From Nemertoderma westbladi (lineage: Eukaryota; Xenacoelomorpha; Nemertodermatida; Nemertodermatidae), in NCBI GenBank assembly GCA_032718475.1, contig JAUCBJ010003966.1:1-64000 (forward strand): a DNA stretch of 64,000 bases, in the 5' to 3' direction. The translations under genes and the position numbers were made by a program. Shown here one piece after another: positions 11,501-22,572 of this stretch. Below the pieces are notes generated by a model. The model did no database searches. It saw only the letters and a program-made list of their open reading frames with translations, and had not been told where the DNA came from. Position 1 is the first letter of the stretch. Every line of letters begins with the position of its first letter.

Positions 11501-13794
11501 AAAAGTGAACAGCACAAATATCTGTAATAGTAGAGTTTGAGTTGATGGGAATCTGAAGCTTATTAAGGCAACAGTGAACAGCACTAATATCTGTAATAGT
11601 AGAGTTTGAGTTGATGGGAATCTGAAGCTTATTAAGGCAAAAGTGAACAGCACAAATATCTGTAATAGTAGAGTTTGAGTTGATGGGAATCTGAAGCTTA
11701 TTAAGGCAACAGTGAACAGCACAAATATCTGTAATAGTAGAGTTTGAGTTGTTGGGAATCTGAAGCTTATTAATGCAACAGTGAACAGCACAATTATCTG
11801 TAATAGTAGAGTTTGCGGTGATGGGAATCTGAAGCTTATTAAGGCAACAGTGAACAGCACAAATATATGTAATAGTAGAGTTTGAGTTGTTGGGAATCTG
11901 AAGCTTATTAATGCAACAGTGAACAGCACAATTATCTGTAATAGTAGAGTTTGAGGTGATGGGAATCTGAAGCTTATTAATGCAACAGTGAACAGCACAA
12001 ATCTCTGTAATAGTAGAGTTTGAGTTGATGGGAATCTGAAGCTTATTAAGGCAACAGTGAACATCACAAATATCTGTAATAGTAGAGTTTGAGTTGATGG
12101 GAATCTGAAGCTTATTAAGGCAACAGTAAACAGCACAAATATCTGTAATAGTAGAGTTTGAGTTGATGGGAATCTGAAGCTTATTAATGCAACAGTGAAC
12201 AGCACAAATATCTGTAATAGTATAGTTTAAGTTGATGGGAATCTGAAGCTTTTTTAGACAACAGTGAACAGCACAAATATCTGTAATAGTAGAGTTTGAG
12301 TTGATGGGAATCTGAAGCTTATTAATGCAACAGTGAACAGCACAAATATCTGTAATAGTAGAGTTTGAGTTGATGGGAATCTGAAGCTTATTAATGCAAC
12401 AGTGAACAGCACAAATATCTGTAATAGTAGAGTTTGAGTTGATGGGAATCTGAAGCTTATTAATGCAACAGTGAACAGCACAAATATCTGTAATAGTAGA
12501 GTTTGAGTTGATGGGAATCTGAAGCTTATTAATGCAACAGTGAACAGCACAAATATCTGTAATAGTAGAGTTTGAGTTGTTGGGAATCTGAAGCTTAATA
12601 AGGCAACAATAAACAGTGAACAGCACAAATATCTGTAATATTAGAGTTTGAGTTGTTGAGAATTTAAAGCTTATTAATGCAACAGTGAACAGCACAAATA
12701 TCTATAATAGTAGAGTTTGAGTTGATGGGAATCTGATGCTTATTAATGCAACAGTGAACAGCACAAATATCTGTAATAGTAGAGTTTGAGGTGATGGGAA
12801 TCTGAAGCTTATTAATGCAACAGCGAACAGCACAAATATCTGTAATAGTAGAGTTTGAGTTGATGGGAATCTGAAGCTTATTAAGGCAACAGTGAACAGC
12901 ACAAAAATCTGTAATAGTAGAGTTTGAGTTGTTGGGAATCTGAAGCTTATTACTGCAACAGTGAACAGCACAAATATCTGTAATAGTAGAGTTTGAGTTG
13001 ATGGGAATCTGAAGTTTATTAAGGCAACAGTGAACAGCAGAAATATCTGTAATAGTAGAGTTTGAGTTGATGGGAATCTGAAGCTTATTAAGGCAAAAGT
13101 GAACAGCACAAATATCTGTAATAGTAGAGTTTGAGTTGTTGGGAATCTGAAGCTTATTACTGCAACAGTGAAAAGCTCAAATATCTGTAATAGTAGAGTT
13201 TGAGTTGATGGGAATCTGAAGCTTATTAAGGCAACAGTGAACAGCACAAATATCTGTAATAGTAGAGTTTGAGTTGATGGGAATCTGAAGCTTATTAAGG
13301 CAACAGTGTACAGCACAAATATCTGTAATAGTAGAGTTTGAGTTGATGGGAATCTGATGCTTATTAAGGCAACAGTGTACAGCACAAATATCTGTAATAG
13401 TAGCGTTTGAGTTGATGGGAATCTGAAGCTTATTAAGGCAACAATGAACAGCACAAATATCTGTAATAGTAGAGTTTGAGTTGTTGGGAATCTGAAGCTT
13501 ATTAATGCAACAGTGAACAGCACAAATATCTGTAATAGTAGAGTTTGAGTTGATGGGAATCTGAAGCTTATTAAGGCAACAGTGAATAGCACAAATATCT
13601 GTAATAGTAGAGTTTGAGTTGATGGGAATCTGAAACTTATTAAGGCAACAGTGAACAGCACAAATATCTGTAATAGTAGAGTTTGAGTTGATGGGAATCT
13701 GAAGCTTATTAAGGCAACAATGAACAGCACAAATATCTGTAATAGTAGAGTTTGAGTTGATGGGAATCTGAAGCTTATTAAGGCAACAGTGTAC
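5595..13794 (-). repeat. 69-bp satellite array, about 119 copies, with 3588-bp higher-order repeat
   Basis: The plus-strand unit runs GCTTATTAAGGCAACAGTGA, ACAGCACAAATATCTGTAAT, AGTAGAGTTTGAGTTGATGG, GAATCTGAA (69 bp). Frequent alternates are AAGG/AATG and GATGG/GTTGG. Since 69 = 23 codons, two minus-strand frames stay open for more than 1000 codons, reading the 23-residue peptides ALISFRFPSTQTLLLQIFV... and CCLNKLQIPINSNS.... These are artefacts of the period. Rare marker variants recur 3588 bp apart (for example 6325-6618 and 9913-10206). That is exactly 52 units, so a 52-unit block was duplicated. Confidence 0.95.
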
Positions 13795-13867
13795 ATATAT
13801 ATAAAATAAATCAAGTAAATATATAGTAAATATAAATATCAGTAAATATAAAATCAAATAAAATAAA

Positions 13868-13940
13868 ATCAAATATCTTGCTAAATACCGGCAGGATAGA
13901 AATGGGTCGGTAGTTTCCCGGTTCAAGTGGGTCATCAGCT
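13868..13940 (-). pseudogene. LINE reverse transcriptase fragment (NYRPIS block)
   Basis: The minus strand reads KADDPLEPGNYRPIS then ILPVFSKIF. This is the conserved entry block of LINE reverse transcriptases. It collapses at once into ATTT-rich simple sequence on the 3' side and into a 41-bp tandem array on the 5' side. It is probably part of the same LINE family as the endonuclease fragment at 15128-15660, which lies upstream in the right orientation. Confidence 0.75.
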
Positions 13941-14532
13941 TTATACACAGCGAGTAATTCGGGCTTGGTGGGTCATCAGCTTTATACACAGCGAGTAATT
14001 CGGGCTTGGTGGGTCATCCGCTTTATACACAGGAGTAATTCGGGCTTGGTGGGTCATCAGCTTTATACACAGGAGTAATTCGGGCTTGGTGGGTCATCAG
14101 CTTTATACACAGCGAGTAATTCGGGCTTGGTGGGTCGTCAGCTTTATACACAGCGAGTAATTCGGGCTTGGTGGTTCATCAGCTTTATACACAGGAGTAA
14201 TTCGGGCTTGGTGGGTCATCAGCTTTATACACAGGAGTAATTCGGGCTTGGTGGGTCATCAGCTTTATACACAGGAGTAATTCGGGCTTGGTGGGTCATC
14301 AGCTTTATACACAGCGAGTAATTCGGGCTTGGTGGGTCGTCAGCTTTATACACAGCGAGTAATTCGGGCTTGGTGGTTCATCAGCTTTATACACAGGAGT
14401 AATTCGGGCTTGGTGGGTCATCAGCTTTATACACAGGAGTAATTCGGGCTTGGTGGGTCATCAGCTTTATACACTGGAGTAATTCGGGCTTGGTGGGTCA
14501 TCAGCTTTATACACAGCGAGTAATTCGGGCTT
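13925..14532 (-). repeat. 41-bp tandem array derived from LINE RT sequence, about 15 copies
   Basis: The unit contains GGGTCATCAGCTTTATACAC, AGCGAGTAATTCGGGCTTGG and T; a 40-bp variant has CAGGAG for CAGCGAG. The last copy runs straight into the RT fragment, and its minus-strand translation (LLAVYKADDP) is the segment just before NYRPIS. The array therefore arose by tandem amplification of a piece of the retrotransposon's coding sequence. The 41-bp period destroys the frame. Confidence 0.85.
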
Positions 14533-15127
14533 AAGGAGGTCGGGGAATTTCTGCGTTTGTCATGAGAAGTTAATCAATTTTGATAAGTGAACTGATATTT
14601 GTTTCGCGCCTAATTTTACAAGACAATTACAACACTAATATTACAACACATTACAATATTGGTTGAGCTGCTTTCATTTAGATGTAATAAATGAATTTCA
14701 ACCTAAACGTCCGAAGTTTCAATGAGCGAAAATAATTTTGCAGGTGATTTATTTTCTTTTATTAATTTGATTGGACATTCTGTTCGCTGTGGGGGCTATG
14801 CCGTGATTTCGCAACATTTGAAAAGTAGTAATTTAAATATATTTGATATATCAGAGGAATTGTCCGTTATACCGTTGTTCCCATCTCCTTTCATACGTAA
14901 CCGTTTGGGAGTGCTGCAGGTTTTATTTTTTGATATAGCTATGACCTCATTAAAGTTACATTTTCATAAGTATAGCGCTTTTCCTGACTGAAATAATTTC
15001 CAATGTTTTTATGGCATCCAAAAATTGCCTAGTGGTTTGTCGTACCAACTTCAGTTAAAAAAAACGCCGCTTTCTACCACGCAGTATATGAGGTATTAGT
15101 TATAAAGTGGTCAAGAAGTTTCTTTGA
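14533..15127. other. Spacer, no recognised gene
   Basis: This stretch lies between the LINE-derived array and the LINE endonuclease fragment. A plus-strand ORF at 14722-14991 (89 codons, MSENNFAGDL...) matches nothing I recognise and has no supporting context, so I do not call it. In a full LINE this position would hold the endonuclease-RT linker, but I could not see it on the minus strand. Confidence 0.35.
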
Positions 15128-15660
15128 TTATTTAAATATTCTCGTAGCAACTTTAAGGTGCTGTTTAAAGCCGCATGCTAAAAGTGTATTATTGTAATTT
15201 TTAGATTGCTCTGTATTTTTAAGCAGGTCAACATTTAGGTCACCGCATATGATTAAATCTGCTCTTTCATTATTTACTTTCATTAAAAATTTTTTTAATT
15301 CTTTCAAGAACAGATTAAAATCAGATGATCCCGGTCTATATATGCATCCTACTAGAAATGTATTTTTGGAAGCGGTTGCTTTAGCCACCTCTACCCACAC
15401 ATTCTCGATTCCAGCTATGTTCATATTCAAATCGACCCTTTGCGTTGCCTGAGTTCCCTTTTGAACGCATATATATGGCTGCTCCGCCTCTACTGGAGTT
15501 TGTATCTGATTTGAAATCAACAATCGGTGTGGTGTATCCATAAATTTCAATTAATTTAGTAGTAATATCGTTCTTAGGCTCTGTAAAAGCCAAAAAGTTG
15601 AAGGCTGTATCTAAACTATGTAGATAATGGCCTATAAAGTAATTATACAATCAATCTTCC
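15128..15660 (-). pseudogene. LINE endonuclease domain fragment (EEP/APE-type)
   Basis: Two overlapping minus-strand frames make one broken APE-like endonuclease. The upstream frame reads FLAFTEPKNDITT and then SSRGGAAIYMRSK. The second reads VWVEVAKA, FLVGCIYRPG and ADLIICGDLNVDLL, which are the central conserved blocks of LINE endonucleases, with GDLN carrying metal-site residues. The frame shifts near 15450 and the downstream part ends at about 15128. No start region is present, so this is an inactive copy. It has the same orientation as the RT fragment at 13868-13940. Confidence 0.8.
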
Positions 15661-16823
15661 AGAAATGCGGATAATAAAATATGTATGGAATTAATTAATG
15701 ATCTAGAAGTTTATTCTGCTGATATTATAGATTTATTGATACTTTATTCTAGATGATCAGTAATTTCGTTGGTAAATAAATATTAATAAATTTACCATTA
15801 AAATGTTTAGTTGTAGGTTATTTTACTCAAGTAACTATTTAATCAAAATTTTGGTTTGATTATTTGATTAACGTTCTGGAATATCATCTTCACTCATAAT
15901 CATAAAGTATACCTAGTATATAGTAGCTAGTATTATTTAATTACATATTGGTGCAGTGTGCAGAATTGACCTCAAATTTGCAATAACTTTGTTATGTTAA
16001 ACTTCTAATACAAAAGTGAATATTTTAAAGAAAGTAATGTTCTTCGATAAGAAAAAAAGTGTCAGAAATAAGCACTATTTTATCACTACTGTAATTTTAA
16101 TTGACCGAAATTCAATTATTATGTCCGAATGTGTTGAGTTTTTGTACGAGTTGGCAGGTTTACCCGCACCCAAGTGGTTGTTACACAGTGAATGATTTTG
16201 GTAGCCTACCAACCAGTTGATTTCATGAGATTTTACAGTTTATGGATTCCAAAAAAAACTATCGGCTGTTTCTAACAAAACTAAGACTGATACTTACAAA
16301 AGTAGGAAAAAATTACAAACTGACAAAGTTTTCAAGAGAGGACCTGGGCCCCATATGGACCAGGGGGTGTCATATCGACGTTGATATTAAATATACAGTT
16401 ACAGGATTCACATTTACAACTTCCCTATTGACCATCATTCCTCCATAATTGGGGGCTAGTGGAATGGGTGAAAATGTGTGTTTGCACTGTTGGATAGCCC
16501 AATAAATTTTAGGAAGAAATCGTGGTTTTTCCGAAGAAGTACATTTTATCCTGTAACTTTCCCGCCATCCTTTTTCTTATGCCGCCGGAAACACTATCAA
16601 CCTTTAAAAATATACAAGCTATTCTCAATTAGTACCGAACAGAATGTGCATGACATTATCAACCCCCCCCCCCCTGAAGGTAACGGTAAAACATATATTT
16701 AATAATCGATTACATTCAGTTTCTCATGTTTAATTAACAGTTAAATAATTAATGTTGTTAAATATTTGTGCTCAATGTCAATAATGTTTCGCAGATGCAG
16801 GTGTAAAACCCGAAAGAGTTCGC
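15661..16823. other. Spacer, no gene seen
   Basis: This AT-rich stretch has only short plus-strand ORFs (16242-16448 and 16478-16702) with no family features. A run of 12 C lies at 16663-16674. It forms the 3' flank of the minus-strand glycoprotein ORF. Confidence 0.4.
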
Positions 16824-18935
16824 TTAGGTATTACCGTGATTAGATGCATCAGTCTCACCAGATCCCGAAGGTTTAATGAATTTTTTCACAATGCCAAAAA
16901 AATTGCTGAGATCCCTCTTAGTCTCCTTGAATCTGTAACACTTTATTGCCAACTTTATCAGAATACCCAACACTATAAAGGCGACACCACCGGCCTGACC
17001 CAAGTAGTATAACAGCTTCAACATGAATTCTACACTATCTGGGTAGCTATAGAGATGCTGCACTGGTGAGTAGTCTAATTTATTTATCACTTCCCTTGTT
17101 GTTTCAAGCATTTCATCAACTTCTTCATACAACCTATCGGTGTCCAAAATATGGCAATGCATTTGTTCCGATACGCTATGCAGATCGTCTCCTTTTCGAG
17201 TGCACGATTTATGGATATTGTGAGATTGACTTCCGTTATTCAATAAATACGCAACCGTTGATGTTTTCCATAGGCCTAATGAATCCAAATCCAACGACAT
17301 AGTAGTAAAGGTTGTGACATCATCAGGGCCATTTAATAGCTTTCCTTCTTCGGCGCAAGTCTCGTAAAACATAAAATCTTTTAGAAGATTTCCGTCGGGT
17401 CCCGACTGGAAGATGTTTGAGTTGGGCGTGGTACTCGATATTCCGTATTCGGCACGCAGCTTGTTGTATGAAGACTCGCCTATCTCTACCAACGGATGCG
17501 ATATACACTCTCCCACTGGGTTCCTGGCTAGTGATTGTGGGTCGCGGAGCATTTCATACCGTGATGGAATCTCGACGCAGGACGCCTGGACCATCAATCC
17601 TCCCAGGTACTTAGTCGGGAGGCCTTGGTAGCCGGCTGCGCGCGCCACATCTACTGGAAGGATTCCCGCCAAAGTCTCCCAAACCTGTTGCGTGTCACGT
17701 CGCTGCTTGCAAGACATCTCGTATGCTGGTTGCCATTTCGCACTCATGTTCGATGTCTCCACCGTAGTGCTCGATGTGTCCGCCGTAGTGCTCGATGTCT
17801 CCACCGTAGTGCTCGATGTGTCCATCGTAGTGCTCGATGATTCCACCGTACTGCCCGATATGTCCTCTATTTCCGATGTGTTCACCAAATATAGATCACC
17901 TTCTTTGTCCTTTAGAAACACGTTATTGTCGTTATTTTTGAGGGTGAAGTTGGATCCTTTATCCCAGTAAACCTCCAATTTATCAATAAACCTCCCGCTC
18001 TGAACCAAATCTAATGCCGTGTATACTGTTTTCTCCTTCGATTTCCGATAAAATAATCTAGCCACCAGCTTCTCTGGTTTCACCTGGTAATTATTTTTTA
18101 TCCTGTCATTCCTGTCATCGTGATCCCAGATGTAAGTTTTTCCGTCTATGACGCATTTACCATCCTTATAGGCGCACGTTGTTTCCCCGCGAGAGGTTAG
18201 GAGATTCCACGAAGGCGGCACCACGTTAATCGTTTTGGGTGTTACGACGCAGCGATTCGGGTGAACCTTGTAGTGGAAGTGCTGTTTACCATCTGCCCCG
18301 GTCGACTTGTTTCGGTTGAATAGTTCGATGATATCACCGCATCCTGTCAATGCCGCGCTACCGTGTTTCCGCAACATCAAACTTTCGACCTCGTTGTCGA
18401 TAACATACCACTTAGAGACGTATGCGTTGATGGATTCACCAGACAGGTAGGACAGCTCGCTCGTAGCGTCGTCCATGTTGTCACCCCAACAGTCGCGTTT
18501 CTTCCACAGATTAGTGCATTGCTCGTAGCTCATCGGTAGGTAATCCAACTCGTATCTAATGTATTTATCCACTGAAAATCTGTGCTGCTTATTTTCTGCG
18601 CCTCTCATCACACTTTCATAGCGGTCCTGCACCCAACATTTAGTGGCGTATTGGCATTCGTAGGCGGTTATTTCAAATGCCGTCTTTTTTCTGGCGTATA
18701 GCGTCACAGTAATCAATTTCGATTTGACTTCAACATTCTCGAATTCACTACCGGTACTATTATCAGGCAACGCCCATTCCTCAGGTTCAAAATCAAATTC
18801 ACACTCCGATTGAGTTTCTAGTCTTAAAATCCTCGAGGTATAACGATTGGTACAGAATGGTAAACCCTTAACATCGAGGCCTATGAATAATATCAAGTGT
18901 AAGACTAGCAGCATTCGATTAATTACACGCCCCAT
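16824..18935 (-). CDS. Intact viral-type surface glycoprotein ORF, probable endogenous viral element
   Basis: The single uninterrupted 703-codon ORF has the plan of an enveloped-virus spike. There is a hydrophobic signal peptide at about 1-24, then a cysteine-rich ectodomain with NxS/T sites near 58, 329, 352, 396 and 567. A Ser/Thr-rich stretch of short VETSSTTAD-type repeats lies at about 363-396. A single membrane anchor spans about 641-666 (GGVAFIVLGILIKLAIKCY), followed by a basic tail of about 37 residues. The overall look suggests a negative-strand RNA virus glycoprotein (rhabdo- or chu-like), but I cannot assign a family by eye. No nucleoprotein, polymerase or LTR is seen nearby, and the gene has no introns. 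Long intact coding in AT-rich, repeat-rich DNA suggests recent capture or selection to keep it. Confidence 0.6.
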   Translation of the reverse strand: MGRVINRMLLVLHLILFIGLDVKGLPFCTNRYTSRILRLETQSECEFDFEPEEWALPDNSTGSEFENVEVKSKLITVTLYARKKTAFEITAYECQYATKCWVQDRYESVMRGAENKQHRFSVDKYIRYELDYLPMSYEQCTNLWKKRDCWGDNMDDATSELSYLSGESINAYVSKWYVIDNEVESLMLRKHGSAALTGCGDIIELFNRNKSTGADGKQHFHYKVHPNRCVVTPKTINVVPPSWNLLTSRGETTCAYKDGKCVIDGKTYIWDHDDRNDRIKNNYQVKPEKLVARLFYRKSKEKTVYTALDLVQSGRFIDKLEVYWDKGSNFTLKNNDNNVFLKDKEGDLYLVNTSEIEDISGSTVESSSTTMDTSSTTVETSSTTADTSSTTVETSNMSAKWQPAYEMSCKQRRDTQQVWETLAGILPVDVARAAGYQGLPTKYLGGLMVQASCVEIPSRYEMLRDPQSLARNPVGECISHPLVEIGESSYNKLRAEYGISSTTPNSNIFQSGPDGNLLKDFMFYETCAEEGKLLNGPDDVTTFTTMSLDLDSLGLWKTSTVAYLLNNGSQSHNIHKSCTRKGDDLHSVSEQMHCHILDTDRLYEEVDEMLETTREVINKLDYSPVQHLYSYPDSVEFMLKLLYYLGQAGGVAFIVLGILIKLAIKCYRFKETKRDLSNFFGIVKKFIKPSGSGETDASNHGNT
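17760..17880 (-). repeat. Short coding minisatellite in the glycoprotein ORF
   Basis: About five near-copies of CACCGTAGTGCTCGATGTGT and its variants encode the Ser/Thr-rich STTVETSSTTAD stretch. The array keeps the frame. It would give a mucin-like, O-glycosylatable stalk between two parts of the ectodomain. Confidence 0.75.
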
Positions 18936-19391
18936 GGCCCAAATGTGCCAAACCGTGCTAATGTTTATTTAACTTTTTGTTAAATTTTTTATTAATTTTA
19001 GCTGCTAAAAAAATTAAATAACTAAAATGCTAAATAAGCGGTATGAATTGCAAACAAGTCCTTATTTATGTCTCTGTATGAAATGTTCTAGAATAATATC
19101 AGCACTAATATTTCTATAGTTATCATATTTTTTGTTTTACATACAATATAATATAATAGTCAGCTGTTCGTCGGGTTATTTTGACTAGACAACACGCCAA
19201 TTTCTCAAACACAATCAAATTTTTGGCACAATAATTTTTTCAAATGCCACTCAAATACAATTTGAAGAAATAAATATTATAATATTTGAAATTAAAGCAC
19301 AATGGGCATAATGGTTGAATATAAATTAGAACCGCACCGCTGCACAGATCACAATGACAGGCAAAGAAGCGCCGTCTTTGAAATAGAGTAT
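18936..19391. other. AT-rich upstream region of the glycoprotein ORF
   Basis: This is the 5' flank of the minus-strand glycoprotein, running up to the 29-bp array. It is AT-rich with a TTCTAGAA at about 19089 and no ORF. No TATA box or other promoter can be placed with confidence. Confidence 0.35.
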
Positions 19392-20876
19392 GCTTGGTTT
19401 GTTCATTGGTTTGTGTATCCGCTTGGTTTGCTCATTGGTTTGTGTATCCGCTTGGTTTGCTCATTGGTTTGTGTATCCGCTTGGTTTGCTAATTGCTATG
19501 TGTATCCGCTTGGTTTGCTCATTGGTTTGTGTATCCGCTTGGTTTGTTCATTGGTTTGTGTATCCGCTTGGTTTGTTCATTGGTTTGTGTATCCGCTTGG
19601 TTTGCTCATTGGTTTGTGTATCCGCTTGGTTTGCTCATTGGTTTGTGTATCCGCTTGGTTTGTTCATTGGTTTGTGTATCCGCTTGGTTTGCTCATTGGT
19701 TTGTGTATCCGCTTGGTTTGCTCATTGGTTTGTGTATCCGCTTGGTTTGCTCATTGGTTTGTGTATCCGCTTGGTTTGCTCATTGGTTTGTGTATCCGCT
19801 TGGTTTGCTCATTGGTTTGTGTATCCGCTTGGTTTGCTCATTGGTTTGTGTATCCGCTTGGTTTGCTCATTGGTTTGTGTATCCGCTTGGTTTGCTCATT
19901 GGTTTGTGTATCCGCTTGGTTTGCTCATTGGTTTGTGTATCCGCTTGGTTTGCTCATTGGTTTGTGTATCCGCTTGGTTTGCTCATTGGTTTGTGTATCC
20001 GCTTGGTTTGCTCATTGGTTTGTGTATCCGCTTGGTTTGCTCATTGGTTTGTGTATCCGCTTGGTTTGCTCATTGGTTTGTGTATCCGCTTGGTTTGCTC
20101 ATTGGTTTGTGTATCCGCTTGGTTTGCTCATTGGTTTGTGTATCCGCTTGGTTTGCTCATTGGTTTGTGTATCCGCTTGGTTTGCTCATTGGTTTGTGTA
20201 TCCGCTTGGTTTGCTCATTGGTTTGTGTATCCGCTTGGTTTGCTCATTGGTTTGTGTATCCGCTTGGTTTGCTCATTGGTTTGTGTATCCGCTTGGTTTG
20301 CTCATTGGTTTGTGTATCCGCTTGGTTTGCTCATTGGTTTGTGTATCCGCTTGGTTTGCTCATTGGTTTGTGTATCCGCTTGGTTTGCTCATTGGTTTGT
20401 GTATCCGCTTGGTTTGCTCATTGGTTTGTGTATCCGCTTGGTTTGCTCATTGGTTTGTGTATCCGCTTGGTTTGCTCATTGGTTTGTGTATCCGCTTGGT
20501 TTGCTCATTGGTTTGTGTATCCGCTTGGTTTGCTCATTGGTTTGTGTATCCGCTTGGTTTGCTCATTGGTTTGTGTATCCGCTTGGTTTGCTCATTGGTT
20601 TGTGTATCCGCTTGGTTTGCTCATTGGTTTGTGTATCCGCTTGGTTTGCTCATTGGTTTGTGTATCCGCTTGGTTTGCTCATTGGTTTGTGTATCCGCTT
20701 GGTTTGCTCATTGGTTTGTGTATCCGCTTGGTTTGCTCATTGGTTTGTGTATCCGCTTGGTTTGCTCATTGGTTTGTGTATCCGCTTGGTTTGCTCATTG
20801 GTTTGTGTATCCGCTTGGTTTGCTCATTGGTTTGTGTATCCGCTTGGTTTGCTCATTGGTTTGTGTATCCGCTTGG
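19392..20876. repeat. 29-bp tandem array, about 51 copies, highly uniform
   Basis: The unit is GCTTGGTTTGCTCATTGGTT followed by TGTGTATCC. After the first six or so units the copies are almost identical. The period is not a multiple of 3 and contains no stop, so all three plus frames stay open for about 500 codons. None of these is a gene. On the minus strand each unit holds AACCAATGAG, a CCAAT-box core. Confidence 0.95.
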
Positions 20877-22572
20877 TACACGTAATGGACGCTGGAAATA
20901 CCCACTGAATGTGTTTTACCAATTATGACTGACACCTCAAACATAATCTTAACACAGCAACTACTGTGTTGAATATGGTGCGTTTTAAGGTGCATATTTT
21001 AGGACCCCCCCCCCCCCCCCCCCCCACCCCCTACATATTTAATCTAGAAATCGTTCCCAAACGTTTCAACTTTTAAAACACAACCCAACTGTCATGCCAA
21101 TGTCACTCATTGTAATGTTGATGTTGCAACCAGAGAGATTATTTTTAATAATTTTAAATAAACTTTTTCTGTCTTTGCAAGATTGTACCATGTCTAAATT
21201 CGATAACAAATATAACTGAGATGTCTGAAATATAAGGAGAAACCGCGTCTAAAACGCTTTGCAATCTAGCATCATTGGGCTGCAGCTAGCTGTGCGAAGG
21301 ACTTAGATCCTTAGATATTTAACATCGTGTACCATAATATAAAGCGAGGTGTTTAATAAGCCCCCTAAAAGGAAATATGGATAAAAAAAGTGTTGAAACT
21401 CAATGTCAAATGGATTATTTGAGTATTGGGTTCACGATAAATAATCAAAACATTGCATGTTGGTCACAAAACGGGCCTACAAACCTGTGAACCGACTCCT
21501 AAATAGCACAATGAAGCTATTACAATATATTGTCCCGTTTTTAGGGAAAAAAAATACAATGAAAATAGACAAAGAGTCCAGTAAACAACACAATTATTAA
21601 TTATTGAACGTGTAACTGTAAAACTATATAAAATTGATTTCAAACATTGACATGGGAGAATCTTTTTTAGGCTCGTTAATCCCAGGAATGCCTGTTCACC
21701 GCCATTGGTGATCTTCCACATATCAAACATTGAAAATTGATTTCGTTTAAAATATAAAAGATTCATTTAAAACTGAAAACCGAAAGGCAGAACTGAAAAA
21801 ATATTTTAAGATTGATCAGGTTGTTTTAATATTGCATTGGCTACGTTTTTAGGCTCTCAGAAAGATGAAGTTACTGGCTGCATATAAATATAAATTAATA
21901 ATAAATTAATAGAAATTTAACAAACTTGGCTCCTGTAACACTTATTTTTTAATTTTTCTACGATAACAGTTATTAATGTGCGCAAATAGTGGATTATTTA
22001 GAATTCAATCTCTGAAATCAATACCAATATGGTGTGGACTACCTGAGTTGTGCCTAAAAATATGAAAATACACGGGGCGAATTATTATAACCCGCACAAG
22101 GTGGTAAATGAAACTTACAGAATATATATTATTGTGGCCGGACACTAAGTAATTGGGCCTACTAACTGTTCCATTGGAATTTACAATAACACAACAACAA
22201 AAGCTCAACAATATTATTACTAACTAATAAGCAAATAATTTACATTGGATTTGAACTTAACGAAATGTGTTATTAATTTAATTATATTTAATGTAAAAAG
22301 TATAGAGATAACCTTTCGTTAACTTAATATCAAACGTAAATTATTTGTAAATTATTATTCAACAATCGTTATAATGGCTGGGGTGTTATAACAACTGCCG
22401 ACACAAAGTTACCAAGTAACATGATAGATGAATCATAAATAATACACAAACTATTAAATTATTACCGACTCTAACTTTGTTAAATATACTAAACTAAGTT
22501 CAACGGAATTCATTGATATTCTAGTTCCAGATAATTCCAGCCAATCCGATAACCAGATCTCATTGAATTAAA
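20877..22572. other. Spacer and 3' flank of pyruvate carboxylase, no gene seen
   Basis: A 21-base C run (21005-21025) and a copy of the word GGACTTAGATCC (21298-21311, related to the 21-bp arrays) are the only landmarks. No convincing AATAAA on the minus strand follows the PC stop; TTTAAT on the plus strand near 22276 and 22287 could serve as ATTAAA. The short minus-strand ORFs here carry no family signature. Confidence 0.4.
21005..21025. repeat. Poly-C tract (21 C), continuing as A then C5
   Basis: This homopolymer run could form an i-motif or G-quadruplex and its length is prone to sequencing error. Confidence 0.9.

Noticed and set aside
5568-12695. ORFs of 1085, 1273, 673 and 559 codons in the 69-bp array
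   Set aside because: They are stop-free only because 69 is a multiple of 3 and the unit lacks stops in two frames. Two different peptides overlap on the same strand, which real genes would not do.
14722-14991. 89-codon plus-strand ORF MSENNFAGDL...
   Set aside because: No family features and no context; possibly chance in a region flanked by LINE remains.
16242-16702. Two plus-strand ORFs of 68 and 74 codons
   Set aside because: Short, low complexity at the ends, no motif or conserved pattern.
17066-17970. Plus-strand ORFs inside the glycoprotein region
   Set aside because: Shadows of the 703-codon minus-strand ORF.
19302-20928. Three overlapping ~500-codon hydrophobic ORFs that look like multi-pass membrane proteins
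   Set aside because: All three frames of a 29-bp repeat are open at once, and the apparent helices are the same 29 residues repeated.
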